Positions 7,814 through 15,385 of a stretch of DNA of 35,834 nucleotides are shown piece by piece. Position numbers and translations under genes: made by a program. The stretch is from a virus. A model generated the notes under the pieces. The model did no database searches. It saw only the letters and a list, made by a program, of their open reading frames with translations, and was not told the DNA's origin. How positions within the stretch are numbered: the first letter of the stretch is position 1; the number at the start of each line of letters is the position of its first letter. The DNA lies in IMG/VR virus record IMGVR_UViG_3300032287_000691, positions 1-35,834 of that record; one strand, given 5' to 3'.

Positions 7814-9361
7814 TTAACTAATCACGGCAAAAAATGGCAGGGGAGCTATCATTTCGTCATGGTCACGTATCTGATTCTCTAAATCAAAGTGATAGTCACC
7901 CAACTGCTGTAGCATACGTGTAACCAATAAACTAGCCATAATCAAGTCATCTGTATCGCCAATTTTAGCGGCATAACTGCCACCATGGGCTACAAATGCT
8001 TTCAATTCACTTATAAGACTACGACTATTTACAGTCATTTTCTTGCTTTCAACTAATGTCTTAAACTTAGCACAACTTGTTAGTTTACTCTTATTGGTTG
8101 TATTGAACCCTCTACGCCCTTTACCTGCTTCACTGATAAAGATACCCGGGATATTACTTTCCCCGTATTCATTTAATGATACAATAGCGGCTTCTCCGAT
8201 ACCATTACATTCAATACTGTAATAGATACTGTTGGGTTCGTTTGTATATTCTGCTATATATTTGTTAATTTGTGCTAATAGTTTAATCTGACTAGGAATG
8301 TCTGTTTTGTTATGTTTCCATTCACCTACTTGAGTAGTAGTATTTGCTTCAAATATTTGTATTGCGGCCGGGTCACCACCTGTACCAAGACTTGGATCTA
8401 GACCCACACAATAAATGTTACCCTTTTTAGGTTGTTGATACCAACGAACTTGTCCTATACGGCTGACAGGCTCTATGCCTTCCATTGCAATTAATGTGTT
8501 TGGATTAATCAATGTCTCATCTGCAATAATGAACTCACAACCAATTTCTCGGTTGAATCGATCCTCACCTAACTGTGACTTCATCTCAGCCGCCCACTTA
8601 TCATCTCTACCGGGCTGTTCACTCCAATATGCTCTATACGCTCTAAAACCATTAACACCTAATTCAGTAGTATTACCGAAGTCATCTTCAGTCTTGTTAG
8701 CACCTTTCCAGATATAAGCAAATTGATCCTCATCACTGTTTGGAGTACTTGTGATAATAGCTTTACCACCAGTTGATAATGTTGGTGTGATAGCTGTCCA
8801 AAATTCTTTAGCGATACTTGGTCTAACGAATGCAAACTCGTCCAAGTATAATAGTGTAATAGACATACCACGACCTGTATTTTCAGTTGTAGTAGCTGAA
8901 ACGATACGAGATCCATTCTCAAAGTCTAGTGAACCTTTGTTGTATGTTGTTACACCGGCTTTGATATAGTCAGGACAGTTCTCATATGCATAGCGTATTC
9001 GTTGCATAATCTCCTGAGCACCTGTATACTTGTGTGCCGCAACTAAGATAGTACTGTCTGGTACAAACATGGCATACCAGAGTAAGTATCCTGCGGCTGA
9101 AGTTGATTTACCAGATTGTCGTGGCATCAAACTGATTGAATAACGATAGTTGTGGTATGTTTCAATCAATCGTTTTTGATAGGGCCAAGGATGATAGACC
9201 ATACTACCTTTAGTAGGGTGTTGTATCATAAAAAAGTTATCCATAAAGTATAGATAACCTGTATCTGGGTCACAGCATTTAATAAAATCCTGTAGTTCTT
9301 TATCAGTTTTGAAAACTGTTTTAGTATAGGGGTTTTTTACTAGTGAAGGTGCATTACTCAT
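7814..9361 (-). CDS. terminase large subunit, gp17-type
   Basis: This 515-residue DNA packaging motor has Walker A PRQSGKST (80-87), Walker B LLYLDE (170-175), a coupling segment ITSTPNSD (203-210) and a C-terminal RNaseH-like nuclease domain with GLDPSLGTGGD (Asp 322), an acidic IECNG segment and GDTDDLIMA near the end. It cuts the concatemer and pumps DNA into the prohead through the portal. Length and motif order match T4 gp17. No small subunit is seen next to it. A late promoter box (9365-9375) sits 4-6 bases from its ATG, and there is no clear Shine-Dalgarno. Confidence 0.95.
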   Translation of the reverse strand: MSNAPSLVKNPYTKTVFKTDKELQDFIKCCDPDTGYLYFMDNFFMIQHPTKGSMVYHPWPYQKRLIETYHNYRYSISLMPRQSGKSTSAAGYLLWYAMFVPDSTILVAAHKYTGAQEIMQRIRYAYENCPDYIKAGVTTYNKGSLDFENGSRIVSATTTENTGRGMSITLLYLDEFAFVRPSIAKEFWTAITPTLSTGGKAIITSTPNSDEDQFAYIWKGANKTEDDFGNTTELGVNGFRAYRAYWSEQPGRDDKWAAEMKSQLGEDRFNREIGCEFIIADETLINPNTLIAMEGIEPVSRIGQVRWYQQPKKGNIYCVGLDPSLGTGGDPAAIQIFEANTTTQVGEWKHNKTDIPSQIKLLAQINKYIAEYTNEPNSIYYSIECNGIGEAAIVSLNEYGESNIPGIFISEAGKGRRGFNTTNKSKLTSCAKFKTLVESKKMTVNSRSLISELKAFVAHGGSYAAKIGDTDDLIMASLLVTRMLQQLGDYHFDLENQIRDHDEMIAPLPFFAVIS

Positions 9362-9364
9362 AAT

Positions 9365-9375
9365 GAGTATTTATG
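9365..9375 (-). promoter_or_regulatory. T4-type late promoter box before the terminase
   Basis: CATAAATACTC agrees with the T4 late consensus TATAAATACTC in all but the first base. It is so close to the ATG at 9361 that the transcript would have almost no leader. Confidence 0.6.
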
Positions 9376-9378
9376 TGC

Positions 9379-9401
9379 CAAGAACTTAGTTAGTAAGTTC
9401 T
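9379..9401 (-). terminator. hairpin at the end of the GNV-repeat gene
   Basis: A nine-pair stem AAGAACTTA/TAAGTTCTT with loop CTAAC includes the TAA stop codon of the 550-aa gene. No U-tract follows (GGCAC), so it is more likely a 3'-end stabiliser than an intrinsic terminator. Confidence 0.45.
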
Positions 9402-11038
9402 TCCCAGCCCAACTTCCACAACAAATCGCTGTTGGCTTGAGTATACGATACTGCCAATGTTAATGTGCTAGGTGTACCACTAGCATCTCTCCATAATTGA
9501 ATTCGTTTCTTAACATCTTCGCTGATTTCAACTGCATCTCTACTACTGGTCAATCCAGCATATACTACTGTTCCATCAGTAATGGTGTTACTGTGTATAG
9601 AACTTTGAACTACTGTCCCTGCAACATTACTCCAACTAGTGGTAAAAGTAGCATTTTCAATCAATTGAAATTGACCATATCTAACATCAATCAGTAATAA
9701 ATCAATTTGTGACGGCACAACTACCGCATCAGGATATGCAGGATTCAATCTAATACTACAAAGTGATGTTACTGTGTTGGCAGCGGAAACTCTAGTGACA
9801 CTAGTACCATTATTAACATACCCTATTTTAGTTGACGGGGTAAACCCTCCTTCAGAAATAACAGTGCTACATATTTGTTTCATAGTGCTATTACCAGTCG
9901 TTGCGCCGGTATTTGTTATTTCATATCGTGGGTTTAATGATGCAGTTGTCATATAAACAGTTGTGTTTCCAGGCTGATTAGCATGTTGGAATGTGTGGCA
10001 TACAATAAATTGACCGTTGATTACAAAACCTGCACGAACGTTACCTACGCCCAACCATTCAATGTCACACCAAAATATTTGTGTCAATGTTGGATCTAAC
10101 ACAATACCGGACAATAAGGTATTTCCATTCCAATTAGCTTGTGGAATTCTTTCTTCAACTACTACTCCGGTTGTGCTACTACGAATAACAAGATTAAGTA
10201 TAGTACCTACTGCTTCAAAATACACACCATTATCAGTTGTAAAATAACCAACTCGTTGTCTTAGGTTCGCTTTAAGAGTAGCCATTGCAAATGTGTTCAT
10301 TGTTAATAAACTTTTGCCCGGCTGATATGCTTGAACAGTCTTGGATTGTCTAATCACACTACTACCACTAGTAGCAGAAACATTTAAATTAAATGAACTT
10401 TCGTTTTGAACATAAACTACATTACCACCTGTAGCAGTGATACTACTAAATTGGTCACCGTCAATGTAACGATTTTGACTGTCAAACAATGTATAGGGTT
10501 CACTTACTCTTAAACGACCAAACGCATCTAGGTTAGTTCCAGTGATTGCTACATTTGCGTTGCCACCTGTTATTGTAGTATTGACATTTCCTGATACTAC
10601 CCATGGGCTAGTACCTTGCTGTACAGTGACATTACCACCTGTGATATTAGCGTTGACATTGCCGGTGATTGCCGGCATAGTACCAATATTAACATTACCT
10701 GTAACACCTACGTTACCAGATACATTGGAATTTACATTACCTGACACTACCCATGGACTTGTTCCCTGAGCAACTGTAATGTTACCGCTTGTAATTGTTA
10801 CTGCACTATTACCATCAATACTGACAGGCATCCATGGAACTGTTAAGTTTCCTGATGTTCCTATTTCACTGATGTGTGCGTCAACATTACCGGGGATTGT
10901 AACATTACCACTAATGATAATATTACCTTCAAATCCGGTACGGAGAAAAACGTTGCCTGATGCTTCGTCTAATGCTAATGCTTGATTAATGTTGCGTAAA
11001 TACCACGGAGCAACATTGCTTGGTTCTGGATATGACAT
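9386..11038 (-). CDS. GNV-repeat fibre-like virion protein (550 aa)
   Basis: Residues ~30-170 are a run of short beta repeats built on SGNV, TGNV and GTSPWVVSGNVN units, which suggests a beta-solenoid or beta-helix stalk. It continues into NLDAFGRLRVSEPYTLFDSQNRY (about 170-195), a segment I know from structural proteins of T4-like aquatic phages, then a ~350-residue beta-rich globular part. This is the usual build of a trimeric phage fibre or head-decoration fibre. There is no signal peptide. A late box and a terminator hairpin lie directly upstream. The structural call is fairly firm; the exact location on the virion is not known. Confidence 0.7.
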   Translation of the reverse strand: MSYPEPSNVAPWYLRNINQALALDEASGNVFLRTGFEGNIIISGNVTIPGNVDAHISEIGTSGNLTVPWMPVSIDGNSAVTITSGNITVAQGTSPWVVSGNVNSNVSGNVGVTGNVNIGTMPAITGNVNANITGGNVTVQQGTSPWVVSGNVNTTITGGNANVAITGTNLDAFGRLRVSEPYTLFDSQNRYIDGDQFSSITATGGNVVYVQNESSFNLNVSATSGSSVIRQSKTVQAYQPGKSLLTMNTFAMATLKANLRQRVGYFTTDNGVYFEAVGTILNLVIRSSTTGVVVEERIPQANWNGNTLLSGIVLDPTLTQIFWCDIEWLGVGNVRAGFVINGQFIVCHTFQHANQPGNTTVYMTTASLNPRYEITNTGATTGNSTMKQICSTVISEGGFTPSTKIGYVNNGTSVTRVSAANTVTSLCSIRLNPAYPDAVVVPSQIDLLLIDVRYGQFQLIENATFTTSWSNVAGTVVQSSIHSNTITDGTVVYAGLTSSRDAVEISEDVKKRIQLWRDASGTPSTLTLAVSYTQANSDLLWKLGWEELTN

Positions 11039-11040
11039 GG

Positions 11041-11067
11041 AAAAATACTCACTTTCAGTGAGTATTT
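11041..11067 (-). terminator. intrinsic terminator after the methyltransferase
   Basis: A perfect ten-pair stem (AAATACTCAC/GTGAGTATTT) with a five-base loop, followed on the minus strand by TTTTT. It lies six bases after the stop of the methyltransferase gene and before the fibre-like gene. Its 5' arm contains the late promoter box, so a stop and a new start share the same bases. Confidence 0.7.
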
Positions 11068-11070
11068 ATC
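11060..11070 (-). promoter_or_regulatory. T4-type late promoter box before the fibre-like gene
   Basis: GATAAATACTC matches the late consensus except for its first base. About 20 bases separate it from the ATG at 11038. Confidence 0.6.
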
Positions 11071-11073
11071 GTT

Positions 11074-11766
11074 TTACTTAATGTCTAGTGGTCTTTGTTT
11101 TGTTACTAGAATACAATAGAACTTTTCTTTTGCAGTAAAATCATTACCTGTCCCGGGATCTTTACCGCCAATATCAAAATCTAGTTTTTCAAACTTATTG
11201 ATATCAAAGCCTGTACGTACTAATAGTGCGGCTAATTGTTGCTCACCTAAGATGCTATAGTGATTCAAGTTCCACTCATGTTTGCGATCACAATCGGGCG
11301 CAGGGACTTCAATGTACATTTTACCGCCTTGCTTCAATACACGATTGTATTCCATTAAGCTAAAGATAGGATATGGACTATGCTCTAATGCATGACGTAA
11401 AAATATAAAGTCAACACTTTCATCATAGTAACCATCTTTTTGCGGTAAGAAACTCAAGTCATACTTTGCAATCGTGTGACCGTTATCTTCACAAATCTTA
11501 ATATCGCCCGGACTTAGTGTAACTCCAGTAACGTCAGTATACTCACGTTCTTTCATTGCGTTTAAGAAGTAACCTGGACCACAACCTAAATCCATAATCT
11601 TAGCATTTTTAGGTAAATTAAGTGGGTCAACGTATTGTGTAACAACTTGTTTAGTAAGTGTGTCGTGCATTGGACTATTACCCTCATCATAGATGTGGGC
11701 AGTATATAACCATTCGTTGTAGAATTTTAATTTGACTAGGTCAAGGGTGTTATTAATATCAATCAT
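11074..11766 (-). CDS. class I SAM-dependent methyltransferase (230 aa)
   Basis: Motif I IMDLGCGPGYFL (about 57-68) and an acidic motif II region (TGVTLSPGDIKICED) identify an AdoMet-binding Rossmann fold. FIFLRHALEHSP (about 128-139) and GGKMYIEVPAPD (about 158-169) match the Methyltransf_11/23 pattern of small-molecule or sugar methyltransferases. The substrate is unknown. It sits between virion genes, so virion or glycan decoration is possible. Its 5' untranslated region can fold into a hairpin that holds the ribosome site (11767-11803). It is followed by an intrinsic terminator. Confidence 0.85.
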   Translation of the reverse strand: MIDINNTLDLVKLKFYNEWLYTAHIYDEGNSPMHDTLTKQVVTQYVDPLNLPKNAKIMDLGCGPGYFLNAMKEREYTDVTGVTLSPGDIKICEDNGHTIAKYDLSFLPQKDGYYDESVDFIFLRHALEHSPYPIFSLMEYNRVLKQGGKMYIEVPAPDCDRKHEWNLNHYSILGEQQLAALLVRTGFDINKFEKLDFDIGGKDPGTGNDFTAKEKFYCILVTKQRPLDIK

Positions 11767-11803
11767 TCTGAATCCTGTAATTTGATATAATTACTTATTC
11801 AGA
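11767..11803 (-). promoter_or_regulatory. leader hairpin over the methyltransferase ribosome site
   Basis: On the minus strand TCTGAAT (11797-11803) pairs with ATTCAGA (11767-11773), and within it GTAATT pairs with AATTAC; AGGA of the Shine-Dalgarno lies in the internal loop and 3' arm. The ATG follows immediately. It could lower translation or protect the 3' end of the upstream message. Confidence 0.4.
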
Positions 11804-11818
11804 TTAACATGTACTAAA

Positions 11819-12193
11819 TTATTTTCTTTTGTAGCCTTTAAAAGGCTTGACTGTGCTTTGAGTGTTAGTGCCCTCAAGCTCTTGACTACGCAAGTCTCCC
11901 TTATTTAAATCGTGGTAATCTGAACCTGCCGCTTTATATGCCATCATTAACATATCACTTTCTTGTTGTGTATAAGGTGCGGCAACATCGTATCTTCCAG
12001 CCCAACTTTCACTATCTATATCTGGTATAAAAGTACCATCAGTTGAGGCTGCAGCCATCATTATTCTATTCAGTTCATATATACGGTCGGCTGCATTTTC
12101 ATCACGGAACTTATGTAGGCCTTTTGTGGCCATTTGTTTTCTATTTCCTATTTTGCCGATTTTAGCTTCGGATATAAATTCATTTGCTCTCAT
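11819..12193 (-). CDS. putative internal head protein with capsid-targeting-like N-terminus (124 aa)
   Basis: The N-terminus MRANEFISEAKIG strongly resembles the T4 capsid targeting sequence (MKTYQEFI.E-A), which takes internal proteins into the prohead and is cut after the Glu by the gp21 protease. The body is helical with NRIMMAAASTDG and a SWAGRYDVAAPYT segment, and the C-terminus is KPFKGYKRK. It is a paralog-like partner of the next gene upstream (same start MRA.EFI.E, same end GYKR) and overlaps it by ATGA. An ejected or scaffold-type head protein is inferred; the match to the T4 signal is by eye. Confidence 0.6.
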   Translation of the reverse strand: MRANEFISEAKIGKIGNRKQMATKGLHKFRDENAADRIYELNRIMMAAASTDGTFIPDIDSESWAGRYDVAAPYTQQESDMLMMAYKAAGSDYHDLNKGDLRSQELEGTNTQSTVKPFKGYKRK

Positions 12194-12594
12194 CTTTTAT
12201 ATCCTTTGAATCCTTTAATCGGTGACTGAGTTAATGTATCGTCCATCTCATCACTGCTTGGAGTACTTGCTGATTTCTTGCCGGATTTTCCAACCTTCTT
12301 TAATGCTTGGTCAATAGTTTTACCAATGTCTTTATCAAACTCAGAGGATATTACTTGGTGTTCTCCCCAACTGCTTTCTGCTCTGAAATCAGGTTTGTAA
12401 CTATTTTGAACATTGTCAGTACCGCTTTCACCTCTTACTGCGGCAATTGCCACACCAAACCGATATAAATCATAGAAGTCGTTGTTCTTTAACTCCGGAA
12501 TAACATACGTATTAGGAAGAGACATAGATGCTACATCTAATCCATCGTGAACTTGATCCAATCTTTGTTCAGTAATAAATTCTTTTGCTCTCAT
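12190..12594 (-). CDS. putative internal head protein, paralog of the next gene (134 aa)
   Basis: It starts MRAKEFITEQRLDQ and ends GFKGYKR, the same terminal signals as its neighbour at 11819-12193. The middle (FYDLYRFGVAIAAVRG, SSWGEHQVISSE) shares the layout but little sequence. Cleavage after Glu9 would fit the (I/L)-x-E rule of T4-type prohead proteases. It is coupled on both sides by ATGA overlaps. The likely role is head cargo or an ejection protein; an unrelated small virion protein is the alternative. Confidence 0.6.
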   Translation of the reverse strand: MRAKEFITEQRLDQVHDGLDVASMSLPNTYVIPELKNNDFYDLYRFGVAIAAVRGESGTDNVQNSYKPDFRAESSWGEHQVISSEFDKDIGKTIDQALKKVGKSGKKSASTPSSDEMDDTLTQSPIKGFKGYKR

Positions 12595-13124
12595 GCTGGT
12601 TGTTCTGTAGTTATAGGAATTAATAGTTCTGTACCTAATACATCACCCGATAATCCCTCAAGTGAAAGTTCCATACCAGGGGCATTAGTGCTGAATGTAA
12701 TTTGTGCGGCAATGAAATGATATATGTTTGCATTTGCTAAAGGATTTACTAGTATGCGAACATTTCCACCAACTAAATCTACATTATATCTAGTGACTGG
12801 ATTATTGAAAAATAATGTTCCATGTCCGTTCCACTTAACATTAGATACATCATTTGAAATGGCTACATTTAATGTAATATTCTGGCTATCATTTGTGTTT
12901 GGATTATCTGAATTAATTTGAAAGGTACCTTGAGTAAACAAGTTAGCCGGAGTTTCAAATATTACTTGTCCGGCTGTATTTCCAAACGAATATGCATCAT
13001 ATGTAAATGTACCACTACTATATAATTGCGTAAAGTTATTATTAATCTTCTGGAAGGCCGTTCGTAACGGATCACCTTCGCCGTCATTAGCTACTGCGCC
13101 AATATTGATAATTTCTTGTGTCAT
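12591..13124 (-). CDS. baseplate- or fibre-type structural protein (177 aa)
   Basis: The first 35 residues, TQEIINIGAVANDGEGDPLRTAFQ then KINNNFTQLY (split here only for length), are a well-known N-terminal module of phage tail/baseplate and fibre proteins (pattern I.IG..ANDG.GDPLR.AF.KIN.NF..LY). The rest is a beta-rich domain of ~140 residues with many Asn and Thr. A late box (13143-13155) and AGGATTTACAA before the ATG support late expression. A structural role is well supported; the exact position in the tail is not. Confidence 0.75.
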   Translation of the reverse strand: MTQEIINIGAVANDGEGDPLRTAFQKINNNFTQLYSSGTFTYDAYSFGNTAGQVIFETPANLFTQGTFQINSDNPNTNDSQNITLNVAISNDVSNVKWNGHGTLFFNNPVTRYNVDLVGGNVRILVNPLANANIYHFIAAQITFSTNAPGMELSLEGLSGDVLGTELLIPITTEQPA

Positions 13125-13142
13125 TTGTAAATCCTAGCCTAT

Positions 13143-13155
13143 ATAGTATTTATCA
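13143..13155 (-). promoter_or_regulatory. T4-type late promoter box for the baseplate/fibre-type gene
   Basis: TGATAAATACTAT overlaps the TGA stop codon of the upstream lipoprotein gene and matches the T4 late core ATAAATACT. The leader to the ATG at 13124 is about 15-18 bases and contains AGGA. Confidence 0.55.
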
Positions 13156-13428
13156 GTTACCGAACAGACCTTTGGGTTGCTGTATGATAACTTGACGTTT
13201 ACTACGCTGGATTTCTTGTAATGCTTTAATAGCTTGTATCTTTACTTCGTTATCTGAACTCTTAACCATCTCAGTTAGTGCCGCAATACGTGCGGCTTCT
13301 GCTACTGTAGCATCTCTGCTTAATGATTTCTGTGCTTCTACATATGTACCATAATGATCTGGTGTAGCGCAACCCGTCAATAATAAACAAGCTACTAATA
13401 ATATGCTATTATTTTGCAATTTCTTCAT
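13153..13428 (-). CDS. small lipoprotein (91 aa)
   Basis: I take the ATG at 13428 because it gives a clean lipoprotein signal: MKKLQNNSILLVACLLLTGC with lipobox LTGC, Cys at residue 20. A longer frame starting at 13467 puts a basic soluble segment in front and overlaps the upstream gene more. The mature part is a helical region of ~70 residues rich in Ala and Glu, ending PKGLFGN. As the last of three membrane-linked genes in a row it may be part of the lysis or spanin set, or a periplasm-facing exclusion protein. Confidence 0.65.
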   Translation of the reverse strand: MKKLQNNSILLVACLLLTGCATPDHYGTYVEAQKSLSRDATVAEAARIAALTEMVKSSDNEVKIQAIKALQEIQRSKRQVIIQQPKGLFGN

Positions 13429-13675
13429 AAATCTTTTTTTGTGCGTTATACCAGTCTTGCCAGCCATCTACTTTAGCACTGCATTCCCAATATAATGAAT
13501 AGTTGTGAACAACAACTTTCATCATCTCAGTTATAGCTACTTTGTCACCCTCAATCTTTTTGAGGTCTTCACATTTCTTCATTAATTCAGGGGTAGCATT
13601 AGGGAACTTTTGTTTAACGGGAACTGTTGTAGTAGAACAACCGGCTAGCAATAGAGCAATTAAAAGATATCTCAT
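13409..13675 (-). CDS. lipoprotein, candidate o-spanin (88 aa)
   Basis: The N-terminus MRYLLIALLLAGC is a lipoprotein signal with lipobox LAGC (Cys13). The mature part (about 75 residues) has the conserved-looking stretch VVVHNYSLYWECSAKVDGWQDWY. It overlaps the preceding coiled-coil membrane protein by four bases (ATGA) and has AAAGGAG in place. An outer-membrane lipoprotein coupled to an inner-membrane coiled-coil protein is the usual spanin pair, which fuses the two membranes at lysis. The pairing is from architecture and context only. Confidence 0.65.
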   Translation of the reverse strand: MRYLLIALLLAGCSTTTVPVKQKFPNATPELMKKCEDLKKIEGDKVAITEMMKVVVHNYSLYWECSAKVDGWQDWYNAQKKIYEEIAK

Positions 13676-14130
13676 TTTGTTGCTCCTTTGTTTAACTCAG
13701 CGGCTTGATTGTGTAAGTCTATGATTTCTTTAGGGACAGGACAGTTTTCAATATACTTGATAACTTCTTCTTTTTTGACTACTTCTTTGTCAATGTACTT
13801 AATAATGTCACGGCCTTTTTCACGAATCACTTTAGTCTTTTCTACAATCTTTTCCTGTATTTCTACATTAGTATTAGCTGATTTTGCTTCAGCTTGTGCG
13901 ACTTTAGCTTCCATCTCTTTCACTCTAATTTCCCATTCTTTATAGTCAGCTAAGCCGCCCTCAAGATAGACACCAAAGACTAATACAATTAAGCTAATAA
14001 TTTGTATTGCTAGTTTATAGGTTTTAATAAAAGGAATGAATCCTAGGACGAATCCTGCTATTGTGCCCAAAATACCTAATCCAAAGATTATATGTATTGC
14101 GGCGTCGGGTAGTATTGATAGTATCCACAT
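13672..14130 (-). CDS. membrane coiled-coil protein, candidate i-spanin (152 aa)
   Basis: Two hydrophobic helices (about 8-33 and 40-58) are followed by a long heptad-like coiled coil rich in Lys, Glu and Ala (about 62-130, KEMEAKVAQAEAKSANTNVE) and a C-terminal segment with one Cys (ENCPVPKE). An inner-membrane anchor plus a periplasmic coiled coil, followed directly by a lipoprotein gene, resembles an Rz/Rz1 pair; two helices instead of one is unusual for Rz. The TATAAATA box at 14141-14148 lies just upstream. A holin-like role for the double helix cannot be excluded. Confidence 0.6.
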   Translation of the reverse strand: MWILSILPDAAIHIIFGLGILGTIAGFVLGFIPFIKTYKLAIQIISLIVLVFGVYLEGGLADYKEWEIRVKEMEAKVAQAEAKSANTNVEIQEKIVEKTKVIREKGRDIIKYIDKEVVKKEEVIKYIENCPVPKEIIDLHNQAAELNKGATK

Positions 14131-14137
14131 AGTACCC

Positions 14138-15385
14138 TTATTTATACAGAATTTTATATAACTCAGGATTTACTTCTTGTAATGATACATTTCTATGATT
14201 ATCAAATATTTCTGTAAATTTAGCAAATCTATCTAAATTATGTTCATAAGGTACATATTCTGTGCATTTAAGTTTCAATTCTTGCATCTTATCAAAAAAC
14301 CACTGATGCTGAAATTTACAATTATTGTCCATCCAATATTGAATCTTATCCCAACATTCTTTTTTGTAATCTAATGGTAAATATGTTATGTTTAATTGTT
14401 CCGGGTTATACAGAATAATAGGGGAAATATTTATTATAGTAGCATTGTTCATCCTATTAAAATTCTCTAGGTATTCAAACAGGTCAGTAATGTATCCTAA
14501 ATTTATATTTTGTATTACGGGTGTCACAGTTAAAGAAACATTTGATTTTTTATTTGATATCAATTTTTTAAGATTCTCATCAATCTGTTCCCATTTACTA
14601 GGATATCTAATATATTCTTGAATTGAACCTATCCCATCAATACTAGCAAAAAAAGTAACTTGTTTAAACTGACTAATAATATTTAAAAATTTATCTTGCA
14701 TATTAGTCATATTCGTATTTAATTTTAAGGTAATATTTTTTGCTTTATCTTGCTCAATAATATATTTTAAAATTTCATAATTTTTTTCGATTATCGATGG
14801 TTCTCCTCCCGTAACATAAAGTTCCTGTATATTATCAATTTGCGTTGATATATTGTTAAAAAATATATCCGTACTGTACCAATGATTAATATCAATAGGT
14901 TCTATTTTAATAAAGGATTCAATGTCAGTTCCTGTTTCTTTTAATTCAATTAATTCTTTTTCGTACTGAGTGGAATTTTCAGGACTACAACTTTTGCATT
15001 TTAAGTTACATAAATTACCAAATCGTAAATCAAAATACTCCACTGTCTCTTTTATTTCAACATCCTGTTTTGTTTTTTCTTTTAATAATTCTGACCATTT
15101 TGTATTATAATATGTTCTATAACTATTGTTTGATTTTTTTTCTGACTCATAACATCGATTACACCCATTGATAATTTTACCATCTAACATGTTTTTTCTT
15201 AAATCTTTTAAACTTTTAGAATTTATTATGTCTGATAAATTATCATATCCTAAGTTAAAAGGTACATTGTTTTGTTTATTAATTGTATCTAATGATATGC
15301 AACATGGTTTTACATCACCATTAGGTGATGTAGCAATATGCATCCAGGGTAATATACAAAAACTTTTATTATTTAAAATATCCAC
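14138..15385 (-). CDS. radical SAM protein with twitch/SPASM-like Cys motifs (415 aa)
   Basis: The radical SAM cluster motif is C126-x3-C130-x2-C133 (CNLKCKSC), followed by TGGEP (192-196), the SAM-binding segment. Extra Cys residues (C10, C28/C29, C75, C78) in an N-terminal FCILPWMHI...PNGDVKPCC region look like an auxiliary iron-sulfur site of the twitch type. Such proteins make radical modifications of peptides, sugars or other small molecules. It overlaps the aminotransferase gene by 17 bases, so it is read in the same cassette as the sugar genes. The substrate is unknown; a nucleotide-sugar or amino-sugar step is a guess from context. It is more AT-rich than the cassette genes upstream. 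Confidence 0.85.
   Translation of the reverse strand: MDILNNKSFCILPWMHIATSPNGDVKPCCISLDTINKQNNVPFNLGYDNLSDIINSKSLKDLRKNMLDGKIINGCNRCYESEKKSNNSYRTYYNTKWSELLKEKTKQDVEIKETVEYFDLRFGNLCNLKCKSCSPENSTQYEKELIELKETGTDIESFIKIEPIDINHWYSTDIFFNNISTQIDNIQELYVTGGEPSIIEKNYEILKYIIEQDKAKNITLKLNTNMTNMQDKFLNIISQFKQVTFFASIDGIGSIQEYIRYPSKWEQIDENLKKLISNKKSNVSLTVTPVIQNINLGYITDLFEYLENFNRMNNATIINISPIILYNPEQLNITYLPLDYKKECWDKIQYWMDNNCKFQHQWFFDKMQELKLKCTEYVPYEHNLDRFAKFTEIFDNHRNVSLQEVNPELYKILYK
14141..14148 (-). promoter_or_regulatory. TATAAATA box before the candidate i-spanin
   Basis: The exact T4 late core TATAAATA overlaps the last two codons and stop of the radical SAM gene, 10 bases before the ATG of the membrane coiled-coil gene. 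The Tyr-Lys-stop codons could also create it by chance. Confidence 0.4.
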
